Positions 51,230 to 61,091 are shown, counted from the stretch's first letter. The stretch: 64,000 nt of DNA from Vibrio sp. UBA2441 (GCA_002342685.1 DDQN01000021.1:88416-152415); one strand, 5' to 3'. Made by a program: numbers and translations. Notes: a model not told the origin generated them from the letters alone.

Positions 51230-52492
51230 TTATAGCGTTGGAGGCGTGCCTTCACCGTTAGAAACAACAGCATCAATCTGTACTAACGCATCCATAGGGA
51301 TAGCGGAAACACCAACAACGGTTCTTGCAGGAAGTTCACCTTCGAAGAAAGTGGTGTAAACATCGTTTACCGCATCAATATCAGAGATATCTTTGAGCTG
51401 GATATTTACCTTAACTAAATCGTCCATTACGTGGCCGACACTTTCTACAATAGCTTTGATATTGCTTAAGCATTGTCTGGCTTGGTCATTAACACCACCT
51501 GAAACGACTTCGCTTGTTTTTGGATCTAGTGGTAATTGACCTGCGATATGGTTGTAATGAGAGAAAGCAACTGTCTGAGTATATAAGGCATTTTTAGGTG
51601 CTTTCTCGGTATTGCTTGCTCTGATAACGATGCCATGTCTGTCTTCAACGGCTTGTGGTGGAGTACCATCTCCGTGTGACACAACTGCTTCTATCTGAAC
51701 TAAAGCATCCATTGGTAATGCGGAGGCAGAAACAACCGTGCGAGCAGGAACATAAGCTACGGTTCTGGCAATAGCAGAGTCAGGGAAGTAGGTTGTGTAA
51801 ACCTCGTTTACTGCGTCAATGTCTGCCAGATCTTTAAGGAATACATTGATTTTAACAATATCGTCAAAAGGAACGTCGATACTTTCTAAAATATTTTTAA
51901 TATTTCTCAGGCATTGTCCGGTTTGCTCTTTAACACCACCAGCGATCAGCGTTCCTGTTTTAGGGTCTAAAGGAAGCTGAGCTGAAATATTGTTGTAATG
52001 AGAGAAAGCGACTGTCTGTGTAGAAAGGCCTTTTGGTGCATTTTCTGTGTTTTTAGCCACTTTGATGAGCGCACAAGGTTCTTGTGGCGCTGTACCTTCG
52101 CCGTTTGAAATTAGGGCATCAATCTGCACCAAAGCACCTTCCATTGGTAAAGCGGCAACAGCGACGGTGTTTCGTGTAGGAAGGTAGCTCTGGAAGAAGG
52201 TTTTATAAACTTCATCTATAGCGTCGATATCAGCGATATCTTTAACAAATACATTAATTTTTACCACATCATCCATTACATGGTCGATACTTTCTACAAT
52301 GGCCTTAATATTGGCTAAGCATTGTTTTGCCTGTTCTTTTACATCACCAGCAATAAGTTCACCTGTTTTAGGGTCTACCGGTAATTGCGCTGAGATATTA
52401 TTGTAATGAGAAAAAGCTACCGTTTGTGTAGATAAAGCACTTATTGGTGCATTTTCTGTGTTTCTTGAAACTTTTATAATATTGCCACTCAT
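51230..52492 (-). CDS. single-chain protein of three RidA domains
   Basis: A 420-residue cytoplasmic protein made of three RidA (YjgF) domains in tandem (about 1-134, 141-277, 286-420). TQTVAFSHYN recurs at residues 22, 158 and 305, and each copy has LDPKT-like, VKIN-like and VQID-like segments. The RidA arginine that binds the imine or carboxylate is kept in all three: Arg107 (LPTR), Arg251 (VPAR) and Arg390 (LPAR). RidA is normally a ~130-residue homotrimer that hydrolyses reactive 2-aminoacrylate. This protein could mimic a trimer in one chain. Domain 2 has a roughly nine-residue insertion (SAIARTVAY). Confidence 0.93.
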   Translation of the reverse strand: MSGNIIKVSRNTENAPISALSTQTVAFSHYNNISAQLPVDPKTGELIAGDVKEQAKQCLANIKAIVESIDHVMDDVVKINVFVKDIADIDAIDEVYKTFFQSYLPTRNTVAVAALPMEGALVQIDALISNGEGTAPQEPCALIKVAKNTENAPKGLSTQTVAFSHYNNISAQLPLDPKTGTLIAGGVKEQTGQCLRNIKNILESIDVPFDDIVKINVFLKDLADIDAVNEVYTTYFPDSAIARTVAYVPARTVVSASALPMDALVQIEAVVSHGDGTPPQAVEDRHGIVIRASNTEKAPKNALYTQTVAFSHYNHIAGQLPLDPKTSEVVSGGVNDQARQCLSNIKAIVESVGHVMDDLVKVNIQLKDISDIDAVNDVYTTFFEGELPARTVVGVSAIPMDALVQIDAVVSNGEGTPPTL

Positions 52493-52982
52493 ATCTATAT
52501 TTATCCTTTTATAAAGTACAGGAATACGTATTTATCTCTAATAGATCGTATTTGAAAGAATGATTAAAGTGGCGCAATGGTAAGTTAAAATATTTAGGCT
52601 GAATGTGACTTATATTCAAATATCATTTGACTAGAATATCCAGACATACAGGATAAATAGTCACTTTACGACTAATTATCCGGAATTGTTTAAATAAACT
52701 GGATGAAATAACATTAATTTCAACGAATGATTCGTCAATTGTGAATATAATCTCAGTAAGTTAAATGTAAAATTCACTGTATTTAGTCTAATAATGATAA
52801 GCTGTTCACAATAAATTCATTCAAATTCATTATTAGGTACCTTTGGCGCGCCGTTTCTTTCGCTATAAATGCATAAATTCTCTAAAGAGGCTCGCAAAGC
52901 CGCTTTTTCGTTAGAAAGTGCGCAAAATTACTGCGACTCAGTTTGTCTGTATGGACACAAGACTCAAATCTGAAGACAGCAT
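52493..52982. other. 490-bp intergenic region between RidA and AraC genes
   Basis: AT-rich, with no convincing open frame. It contains the RidA-gene promoter. Only a short GGCT/AGCC hairpin (about 52889-52904) is visible, without a good T-run. Confidence 0.35.
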
Positions 52983-53843
52983 CTATTCTAGAAGAAGAAA
53001 AACATCGGTAATCAGTTCATTTTCTGTAACCTCTGGGAAGAAGTTCAGATAATGAAAAATAATTGGGAAGTCGCCAAGTGTTTCGTCGCTGTTGGGAAGC
53101 CAATCGGAAAAAAGAGAGCGGACTGTTATATCCAAATTATCATGAGATCCTAAATGACGTAGAACCGCGTATCTACCGCTGGGAATGATTTTGTTCACGA
53201 TACCAAACTCATTTTCCTCTATCGGTGTTGCTATTTCACCACAAATATCAAAACGAAAATCGTTGCTCGCGACCGTTTGGGGATCATCGTAAGCTAAGCC
53301 GAAAGTGCGGCTGGTTTTTATTGGGGACAGTCCCGAAGATTTCCGCCAATGAATAAATTGTTGAGCTGATTGGTTAACTTGGTTTGGTGACCCTCTGTGC
53401 TCAAACACGGCGATATTTGTTTGGGGCAATGATTGAATTTCTACTCGCATATTTTTCTCCATGGGCGCATTTACGCGTCGATATTTTTTATTCCATAGCA
53501 GCCAATCTGCCTGGTTTCGAAATTCAGAAGGAGATTGTTCGAACTCTTTTTTAAAGGCACGAGAAAAGGACTCTGGATACTCAAACCTAGCATCCAGTGC
53601 GACATCAAGAATACTTTTTTCTTTGTCGAAATAGAGTTGGTATGACGCTCGCTTCATTCTTAACTGCTGGATATATTTAGAGACACTAATACCCATGAAA
53701 TAAGAGAACTGTCGATGAAAATGAAATTTGGAAAAATGAGCGACTTTACTGAGTTTATCTACAGTCAACTCCTCATCCAAGTGAGAATAGATATAATCAC
53801 ACACCTCCATCATCTGTTTTTGGTACTTCTCGTTCTGCTTCAC
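52983..53843 (-). CDS. AraC-type regulator with GyrI-like ligand domain
   Basis: A 286-residue protein: N-terminal double HTH of the AraC/XylS type (EVCDYIYSHLDEELTVDKLSKVAHFSKFHFHRQFSYFMG; DVALDARFEYPESFSRAFKKEFEQSPSEFRNQ) followed by a C-terminal GyrI-like SHV-fold domain (EIQSLPQTNIAVFEHRGSPNQ, SGRYAVLRHLGSHDNLDITV). Such proteins bind hydrophobic or cationic drugs. The start is GTG with AGGT upstream. It stands alone; targets are not visible. Confidence 0.87.
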   Translation of the reverse strand: MKQNEKYQKQMMEVCDYIYSHLDEELTVDKLSKVAHFSKFHFHRQFSYFMGISVSKYIQQLRMKRASYQLYFDKEKSILDVALDARFEYPESFSRAFKKEFEQSPSEFRNQADWLLWNKKYRRVNAPMEKNMRVEIQSLPQTNIAVFEHRGSPNQVNQSAQQFIHWRKSSGLSPIKTSRTFGLAYDDPQTVASNDFRFDICGEIATPIEENEFGIVNKIIPSGRYAVLRHLGSHDNLDITVRSLFSDWLPNSDETLGDFPIIFHYLNFFPEVTENELITDVFLLLE

Positions 53844-54125
53844 TTTATGACCTGTATTCTTGAATTTGACAACCCTTCGGAACGGAGATAATTATGCGAG
53901 TGATTGATATGATAATCCTGACCAATCTTGCTCAACGAGTTTTATTTGTCCCAGCTCTGTGTTATTGATTTTTGACGTAGAATGATTATACCTTCGAGTC
54001 AGTGCCTTGATCAGATGCCAAGAAATTCTTGCTGAACAAGCATCTTGACGTTAATTGGGTATAGTGGTTGGATTTAAGATTAAAAGAAATCTGCTTTGAG
54101 TTCGATACCCTTTGGTGAGTCCCAA

Positions 54126-55751
54126 ATGATGTTAACACCGGAATATTATAGAGACAACTTTGATAAGTTGGTGAGTCACGCTTTGGAGTGGTATTCGGAT
54201 CTGCTAAGCGATGAAGAACATCATTGGCTGAATGGATATGGCTCTTTGTCTGCTCAGGCGCAGTGCCTTATAGTTCGCCTTCTTATTCGTAAAGGCGACT
54301 GGTTTCGAAGCGATAAACTCAAATATGATGAAATTCCTCAGCTTGAGAGGGTGGCAATAGAACTCGAAGCCATAGGCTTTATTTCGATAAATCCAGAGAT
54401 CAGTTGCCAGGAACTCGCCGCAATTTTATTGACGAAGCCAGAGATCGTCAATCTATTCAAAAATGCAGACAAAAAGCTTAAAAAGGAACCGCTTGTTCAA
54501 TCGTTAGCACCGATTAGTTTCGTCTATGGGCATCAACTGGCCTTTACGGTTTATTATTTACAAAATGCAGAAATCATCCGTTTACTCAGTGTGTTATTTT
54601 TCGCCAATACACATCAGGATATCAGCCAGTTTGTTATGGAAGGCTTAGGATTACATCGATTTGAAATCTACCAACTGAGCAAGCAACGACGCTTCTTTCA
54701 GTCTATACAACAGGTGCAAATATTACTGGAACTTAGCAATATCAGGCAGAAACATGAAGAATTAAAGGAGAAAAATCACTCGTCCTTACTTGACCTGGCA
54801 GACTCGATTCCTGAGCCTATAAACCATTCCTATGTAAATCGAAAAAGAGAGCAGTTAATTAACCGAATAGCTCGTGATTTTGAAAGAGTGAATCAACAAA
54901 CAAGTGCGTTGGAATGGTATAGAAAAACAAACTTGCCACCGTCTCGCGAACGTACCGTAAGAATATTAGAAAAACAGAACCACCTGCATAACGCTGATTT
55001 AGTTTTAACTGAAATGTTGCGTCATCCTTTTGATCTTAGTGAACGCGAAATCGCACATCGATTAAAGCACCGTATAGATCGCAAGCATGGTATTAAAGTC
55101 CCTAGGGTAGTAAAGCCGGTTTATCACTCTCTTTATCTCGAATTGGATATTAGTCATACCCGGGTAGAAATCGCAGTGAAAGAGCACTTTGAGTCTTTGG
55201 GCTGGCGTGTTTTTTATTTGGAGAATCAATTTTTAAACGGGTTATTTGGTCTGGTTTTCTGGGATATTATTTTTTCATCCGTTGATGGGGCTTTTATTAA
55301 TGCTTATCAAAGTGCTCCGTTAGATCTTTATCATCCGGATTTTATCAAAAACAGGAAAGGAGCGATTGAGCAAAGAGTTAAACAAATTCGCAGTGGTGAT
55401 TGCCAATGTATAGACAAACATTTTTACCAGAAGCAAGGCATTACTAATGCACTGGTTCATTGGGGGTCTATTGACGAAATGCTACTTAACTTAATAAAAC
55501 AAAGTATATCGCATGAAATGCTGGCGGATCTTTTCGAAGTCATGCTCCAGGATTTGAAGTTATATCGTTCGGGAATGCCAGATTTAATTGCTTTTAAACA
55601 GCAAGAGTTCCAGTGGATTGAAGTAAAAGGTCCCGGAGATAGCCTGCAAGAAAGCCAATGGCGTTGGATTACTCAATTTGAACGCCTGAACGTTCCTTTC
55701 TCGGTTTGTTATGTGAATCACGACATAACTAGGAAAGGTTGTTTAGAGTAG
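54126..55751 (+). CDS. FAN1-like VRR-NUC endonuclease
   Basis: A protein of about 541 residues with a helical N-terminal half and a C-terminal VRR-NUC (PD-(D/E)xK) nuclease domain: SGMPDLIAF, QWIEVKGPGDSLQESQWRW. The architecture resembles bacterial homologues of human FAN1, which cut 5' flaps and help repair DNA interstrand crosslinks. I prefer the ATG 54126 (GGTGAG upstream) to the TTG at 54096. The short next gene starts 12 bp after its stop, suggesting a small operon. Confidence 0.85.
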   Translation: MMLTPEYYRDNFDKLVSHALEWYSDLLSDEEHHWLNGYGSLSAQAQCLIVRLLIRKGDWFRSDKLKYDEIPQLERVAIELEAIGFISINPEISCQELAAILLTKPEIVNLFKNADKKLKKEPLVQSLAPISFVYGHQLAFTVYYLQNAEIIRLLSVLFFANTHQDISQFVMEGLGLHRFEIYQLSKQRRFFQSIQQVQILLELSNIRQKHEELKEKNHSSLLDLADSIPEPINHSYVNRKREQLINRIARDFERVNQQTSALEWYRKTNLPPSRERTVRILEKQNHLHNADLVLTEMLRHPFDLSEREIAHRLKHRIDRKHGIKVPRVVKPVYHSLYLELDISHTRVEIAVKEHFESLGWRVFYLENQFLNGLFGLVFWDIIFSSVDGAFINAYQSAPLDLYHPDFIKNRKGAIEQRVKQIRSGDCQCIDKHFYQKQGITNALVHWGSIDEMLLNLIKQSISHEMLADLFEVMLQDLKLYRSGMPDLIAFKQQEFQWIEVKGPGDSLQESQWRWITQFERLNVPFSVCYVNHDITRKGCLE

Positions 55752-55762
55752 TTTTTTAAGTA

Positions 55763-56395
55763 ATGGAGCGGCAATTTAAGTCTATGTTTATTTTCGATTT
55801 TGATGGTGTGATAGCCGATACTTTGCAAGGTTATGCTCAAGTTTGCCGACAGATTGCCATAAAACTGGGCTACCAAAAAACATTACCAGAGAATCCGTTT
55901 GCTGATCTTGACCCAGTGACATTTGAGGCAATGGGAAAAAAGCTTGGTGTGGATGCAGATTTGTTTGCGGCTGAAACGGCGCTTGCGATGAGGTCGTATT
56001 CTGATATACCTGATCTGTTTCCGGATATACCAGAAGTACTTGCTGAACTATCTCAAAAACTGCCGATTGGTATTTTGTCTGCGGGTAATAGTCAAGTGCT
56101 GATCAAAGTGCTCGCTTATCATCAGGTAGATGACTATTTCGAATTTATTATTGGTGGGGATACTCCCGGAAGTAAAGCTGATAAGTTGAAAATACTTAGG
56201 CAGCAATACAACAGACCCTTAACCATGATAGGGGATAGCATTAGCGATATTGATGCAGCTAAACAGGCTGGTATCCCATCCATTGCGGTAACTTGGGGTT
56301 GGCAAAGTGCCTCGCTATTGAAGACCCGTAACCCCGACCATATGATTTACAAACCGCGGCAATTGTTGGCTTTGGCGGATTCCATGAAGAACTGA
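55763..56395 (+). CDS. HAD-superfamily phosphatase (Gph-like)
   Basis: A 210-residue HAD hydrolase with motif I FDFDGVIADT, motif II near LSAGNS, a lysine in GSKADKLK and motif IV MIGDSISDIDAAKQAGI. It resembles phosphoglycolate phosphatases, but the substrate cannot be assigned. The ribosome binding site is weak and an internal ATG (55787, MFIFDFDG) is an alternative start. It follows the FAN1-like gene closely, so the two may be cotranscribed. Confidence 0.85.
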   Translation: MERQFKSMFIFDFDGVIADTLQGYAQVCRQIAIKLGYQKTLPENPFADLDPVTFEAMGKKLGVDADLFAAETALAMRSYSDIPDLFPDIPEVLAELSQKLPIGILSAGNSQVLIKVLAYHQVDDYFEFIIGGDTPGSKADKLKILRQQYNRPLTMIGDSISDIDAAKQAGIPSIAVTWGWQSASLLKTRNPDHMIYKPRQLLALADSMKN

Positions 56396-57106
56396 ATCAG
56401 TATTGAGTCTTTTGGCTACCATACCCCAGCTTAGACTATTACTGTTTGGGCTCAAGCATGTATTTAGCATGGGTTTTCGAGTCTTTAGGTAGGATCTTGA
56501 GATCACGTGGCCCAATGTTTCTGGGTCTTAGATACATAAATGCCCCCCTATAAGAAGCGGTAAATTTTGATAATCTACCTCTTATACCCGAGAGCTCTCA
56601 AGATGCAGGATTCAGAGCGATATTAATGTGTTCAGTTCAAGGAAAATGACAGAAGTTATGTTAACCCTTTAAAGTTACCTGAGTATGAAGGTTAACAGAA
56701 AAAGCAGTAGTTAATGTTTTGTTTATGGAGCTGAAATAAAACAGTGAAACTAAAAAAAACGAAGAAGCTATATCACTAACTATTATAAATATCACCATGC
56801 CTAATGGTGATATTTATAATACCCCTAGGTTCCTGCAGGACTATCGATAAGATTTAATATAATTTAAGATTAATTAATTAGCAGATGTTCGTTATATTCC
56901 TTAGCATTAGATTAATAATAAATCCCTCAAATTCTAACGATTACCAGCTATGTTATTGATAAACTGTACGCGAAGTATCAAAGAGTTACTTAGTAAATAG
57001 ATGACAAGCTTAAAAGCCATTTAAATACTAAGTTTGGGATAAGATAAGATCTATTCCGATAAATTACACTGATATGAAAAATACATTTTACTAGGAGAAT
57101 CAATTA
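56396..57106. other. 711-bp intergenic region before the pilus operon
   Basis: Strongly AT-rich toward the pilus genes, a likely H-NS-type target (inference). It contains an 18-bp perfect inverted repeat (56781-56821) and the operon promoter, whose elements I cannot place with confidence. No open frame with a good ribosome binding site was found. Confidence 0.4.
56781..56821. promoter_or_regulatory. perfect 18-bp inverted repeat
   Basis: Arms 56781-56798 and 56804-56821 are exact reverse complements around a 5-nt spacer GCCTA; the core reads ATATCACCAT/ATGGTGATAT. There is no T-run after it, so it is not an ordinary terminator. It could be an operator, a cruciform, or the 3' structure of a short transcript. 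Confidence 0.75.
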
Positions 57107-57687
57107 ATGTTTAAAAAAATATGTTCATAATGTCTGTTGCGTCTGCTGCTTTTCTATCTGCTGGTGCGTTCGCTGCTGCTGGCGATGAAAGTCGTGTAGA
57201 TAATGTTAAATGGATCGCAGATATTACAACACAGACAATAACCGGAACACTGGTAGTGACCGATATCAACGGAAACTTGCTTCAAGCAGGTCATGCATTT
57301 GACTTGGGAGTAGTGGAGGAGGATTTAACGTTCGCACAAAATTACGCCAGTCAAGCAATACTTCAAGCTCGCACATGGACTGATAGCACGACGGATGGGG
57401 TGCAAGGAAAAGTTGAGGCGGGTGAAATCGCGGCGACAACAACAAACGCTACTTGGGTTATAAACTCAGCAAAATATGATGTAATTTCTGGTGGTACAAT
57501 AACCAGTACTGGTGTAGTACCTACTGTTTATGTGAATGGCACTGCTGCGACATTAGGTAGTGACGCGGCAACAGGAAAAGGCGAAATTGCTGTTACTCTA
57601 GAACAAAGTACTGCTCCTACTGTTTCGGCTGAAAACGTATCGAAAGCAGTTGTTACACTATCAATTTCGGCTAAAGAAGATGCTTAA
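57107..57687 (+). CDS. alpha-type (CFA/I-ECP-like) major pilin with shifted reading frame at the start
   Basis: The start codon is the ATG at 57107, nine bases after AGGAG, but this frame reads only MFKKICS before TAA. The pilin frame is open from 57121 (MFIMSVASAAFLSAGAFA...). A -1 shift or one extra A in the A7 tract 57113-57119 joins them as MFKKNMFIMSVASAAF, a typical signal peptide. The mature product (about 170 aa) has short beta-strands, VYVNGTAATLG and a C-terminal VTLSISAKEDA donor-like strand. Starting at 57121 would lack both a ribosome binding site and the positive N-region. So it is either phase-variable, recoded or decayed. First gene of the operon. Confidence 0.75.
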
Positions 57688-57783
57688 TAAATAATATAAT
57701 ATTCACTATATTATATTGCATGCGATATAAATGCTCGTTATGCGGGTATTTATATCTGTTTTGTCTTCAACCGGATACATGTT

Positions 57784-58338
57784 ATGGCTCATTTCTTCAG
57801 TGTTTCTTTAGCATTGTTATTCTTATTTATGTCTAGTGTTTCCGTTGCTGATATTAGTAGAAGTATGACAGTGGTAACTAAACTAAGTAAAAATAAATTT
57901 GTTGATTCTTCACTTTCAGTTAAATTCTAAGAGAATAACTTTGTTCCGGATTTTGATGTTGGAAATAACACATTAACAAATATAACAACCCGACTTATTG
58001 TAGATACAACGCTTGCAGATATAGAGGAAAATGACGCTATTCAATATGCTTTGTTCTTGCAGAATAAAACAAGCCTCTGTTATAGCTTTAATGATCTAGG
58101 ATCCCTTGAACTAATTTCACCTAAATTAACAGGTTACAACTACCAGAAACAACTTGTGACTGTTTATGTAGGAGGAAATGAATTAATCCTTGGCACACCG
58201 ATGAAGATGACTTTTAACGATGTTAGTGGAAATTATAAGCAAAGCATTAAGAAGGTAGATCTTCATTTTGGTCAACTTCCTGAAGGAAGTGCACGTTGTA
58301 CTGGTGAAGTAGAAGTTATGGTGGAGTTTGACATATGA
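57784..58338 (+). pseudogene. minor pilin interrupted by an in-frame stop
   Basis: The frame runs from ATG 57784 (signal peptide MAHFFSVSLALLFLFMSSVSVA) through 48 codons to TAA 57928-57930, then stays open to 58338 (ENNFVPDFDVGNNTLTNITT... VYVGGNELILG... GEVEVMVEFDI). The far part keeps pilin-like strands and ends in an ATGA overlap with the usher gene. One base change in the TAA would give an intact 184-residue subunit. The ribosome binding site is poor, and another N-terminal reading (MRVFIS..., 57740) occurs in a different frame. So the N-terminus is uncertain. Minor pilin or adapter is a guess from position and pattern. Confidence 0.65.
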
Positions 58339-61091
58339 AACAGAGGGCATTCTCTTTAATCATCAGAACTATATGTTTAGTTTTTTCTTTTCATTTTGGC
58401 TTATCCATTATCGCTATTGCAGAGGTACCTAGAGGTTTCGAATCTCTTTACTCTGCAGAAAAACGTATTGTTAACTTTAGAGATACCAGCGGAAACTACC
58501 ACTTAATCGAATTTTTAGCAGGATACGATAGTGTTACATTAATAAACGAAACAGCGGAAAAGCAAGTACGATCAATTTTACAAGATAACCAACTTAAAGG
58601 TGATATAGTAAATAAAATACTTGCTGATTTAAAAACTGGTGTATCGAATAAAACTATTTGCGAAGGTGATATTGGAGAATGTATTTATAAGCCTAGTAAA
58701 TATGAGTTTTGGTATGATTATTATACTAATCGTCTCTACTTCTTCTTGAATCCAGAATTTTTGCAGAAAAATGTTGATTTCGATGAATACGACATAGTGT
58801 ACGCAAGAGATGAAAAAAGCAACTGGGCATTAATAAATCATTTAAATATCTATTCTAATATGTCCCATGTAGGAGACCCCGTACTTAGTATCTATGACCA
58901 GAGCATTTTGGGATTAAAGTACGGAAACCTTGTAAGTGATATTCAGTATCAAGGTGGTGTTGAACAGTTCAAGCTTAATGAACTATTTTATAATTATGAA
59001 AATGAAAAATATCGTTATTTATTTGGTCTGTCACGGAATGGAATAGAGCTTAATAGTACCGACTTTTTGAATTCGAACCATAAAAATAGTGAAATTGGGC
59101 TGACGTTAGGTACGTCTAAAAATCTAATGGTAAGTAATAAAAGTTCAAACCAGAAATTATTTTATTATGCACCACATGAAGGGGTGTTACGTGTTTATCG
59201 TGATGAAAGGATTTTATTACAAAAAAGCGTTCCTTCAGGGCAAGGTTATATTACTAATGATGAGCTTCCTAGCGGCAGGTATAACGCCATATTTGAAGTA
59301 TCTGTAGGTGATGAAGTTATATCGAAGGAAATCAAGCCGATTTACAACTCAAACTCAAATAACTTAGCTGTTGGATCGGTTGATACAGATGTTACCTTAG
59401 GTTTGTTTCAAAGTGACTTCGATAATTTTAGCGGAGAGGCTGTAGATTTTAACGATGAAGCTTTTATTAGGGCCCTTATTACTTATCGGCCAACAGATGA
59501 ATTCACTTTTGGTGTTGGTACTATAGCTAGCGAGAAAGACGCCCTTATAACCATGGGTGCTAATGTAATGCTACCTTATGATTCTGAACTAACAATCAAA
59601 GGGGATATTTTTAATGAAGGTGGTTATTACTATGATGTGTTATTAAATAGTCATGGTTGGCTGTTATCATATGAAGAACTTCTCTTAGAAGAGAGCGGAA
59701 AACTAGCCCAGTATTTGTATAATACCAATTCTTATAAGCAACTATCTCTGTCTAAAAGTTTTAGGTTTTCTTCTTTAGCGAACGGTTATATGAATTACAG
59801 TTATTATGAAAATAATTTAGGACAAAAGAACGCTGATATAACCACTTCGTTATTTAACTTGGGCTTAACCGTTCCTGTTTTTGGGAAATCAACTTTTCAG
59901 GCAAATCTTGATTATGATTTGAATAAAGACAATTCAGAAGAAGCCGTGTCGGTTCAACTGAGTCTTACAGTACCGCTGGGAAGCAAATTATCTGCAGAAT
60001 CGAGAGTGGATACTCGGGGGGGCGAATTATACAGTTGGCGAAATAGCTTGAAAACAGGTGATCTGTTTGACTACAGGTCAGATGCCCATGGACAGGTTGT
60101 AGTTGCTCAAAACTATTTACCAAACACTGTAGACGATTATAAATACGATGCCTCATTTAGTGGCAATTTTAATCATGATAGTTTTAATGCAACTGGTTAT
60201 GCTTATACTGCGAGTGACGGTGTTCATTCTACTAGCATCGGTTTATCTTCTAGCCAAATCATAACCAAAAGTGGTTTCGTACCAACAAGTCAAAAGGCGA
60301 GTTCATACTTAGTTGTAGACTCTGGTCGCCGTTTAGAGCATGACACGAGACAAGCTGGTGTAAGAGGTTTATTGGTTTTAGAGTCTGACGATACGCCTAC
60401 TTATAAAAACATGATTTCTCGAAATAAAGAAGTGGTGCCTCTAAGAAACTATCAAAAATATGTCGCTTACATTGATACTGAGAGTGTCGATCTCACTAAT
60501 ACGGGAGAACGAAGCACGTCATTATATACCACTCCCGGTAGTGTTAAGCATATAAAAACCAATGTATCTAGAGTCTTGTCTTTTGTTTCAGGATTCAGAG
60601 ATATTTTTGAAAATGAAGTTATGAACGTGTCTTGTGATGGAACCGGGTGTGTTGATAGTGAATCGATTGTTAAAGGAATATATAAAATTACCGTAAAAGA
60701 GAAGGAGCCATTTACGTTAGTTAGCAACGATTTGATTTGCTATATTCCACCTGTTCAAAGTGCGGAAATGTTTAATTTTGGCTATAACTATTGCGTACCT
60801 GATCTAGAGCCAATGGGGCAACTGATCGCTCAAAATGGAGATAATTCGATTTCATTAACTTTTGTGGGTGGTTTTGACAAAAAACAATACCTAGATTATA
60901 TCTCTGAGCAGTCAGAGCTCATTGCTCGACGTGGATATGAGGTTATTGAAAAAAATGTGGGTGAATTTGTTTTTGTTTATGTAAAGTCAGAGAAAAAGAC
61001 TTTGACTGCTCAACAGATGCTGATTATGTCAGATCTTCAAAAATATGTTCTCAGTCAAACAGAAACCAATTATATATTGGTTAAAAATTAA
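58335..61091 (+). CDS. outer-membrane fimbrial usher (CfaC/EcpC-like)
   Basis: A 918-residue protein with a signal peptide (about 1-30, ending ...IIAIA) that forms the beta-barrel pore through which pilus subunits pass. The N-terminal region (EVPRGFESLYSAEKRIVNFRD, YIPS-like CEGDIGECIYKPSKYE) is of the alpha-usher type, followed by the barrel with alternating aromatic strands (from about residue 150 to 700), and a C-terminal soluble domain with several cysteines (CDGTGC). GGAG precedes the ATG, which overlaps the pilin-like gene before it. Intact, unlike the two pilin genes. Confidence 0.82.
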   Translation: MKQRAFSLIIRTICLVFSFHFGLSIIAIAEVPRGFESLYSAEKRIVNFRDTSGNYHLIEFLAGYDSVTLINETAEKQVRSILQDNQLKGDIVNKILADLKTGVSNKTICEGDIGECIYKPSKYEFWYDYYTNRLYFFLNPEFLQKNVDFDEYDIVYARDEKSNWALINHLNIYSNMSHVGDPVLSIYDQSILGLKYGNLVSDIQYQGGVEQFKLNELFYNYENEKYRYLFGLSRNGIELNSTDFLNSNHKNSEIGLTLGTSKNLMVSNKSSNQKLFYYAPHEGVLRVYRDERILLQKSVPSGQGYITNDELPSGRYNAIFEVSVGDEVISKEIKPIYNSNSNNLAVGSVDTDVTLGLFQSDFDNFSGEAVDFNDEAFIRALITYRPTDEFTFGVGTIASEKDALITMGANVMLPYDSELTIKGDIFNEGGYYYDVLLNSHGWLLSYEELLLEESGKLAQYLYNTNSYKQLSLSKSFRFSSLANGYMNYSYYENNLGQKNADITTSLFNLGLTVPVFGKSTFQANLDYDLNKDNSEEAVSVQLSLTVPLGSKLSAESRVDTRGGELYSWRNSLKTGDLFDYRSDAHGQVVVAQNYLPNTVDDYKYDASFSGNFNHDSFNATGYAYTASDGVHSTSIGLSSSQIITKSGFVPTSQKASSYLVVDSGRRLEHDTRQAGVRGLLVLESDDTPTYKNMISRNKEVVPLRNYQKYVAYIDTESVDLTNTGERSTSLYTTPGSVKHIKTNVSRVLSFVSGFRDIFENEVMNVSCDGTGCVDSESIVKGIYKITVKEKEPFTLVSNDLICYIPPVQSAEMFNFGYNYCVPDLEPMGQLIAQNGDNSISLTFVGGFDKKQYLDYISEQSELIARRGYEVIEKNVGEFVFVYVKSEKKTLTAQQMLIMSDLQKYVLSQTETNYILVKN

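Noticed and set aside
57121..57123. ATG 57121 as the true pilin start
   Set aside because: The AGGAG is 23 bases upstream and the resulting signal peptide would lack its positive N-region; the 57107 start with a frame shift explains both.
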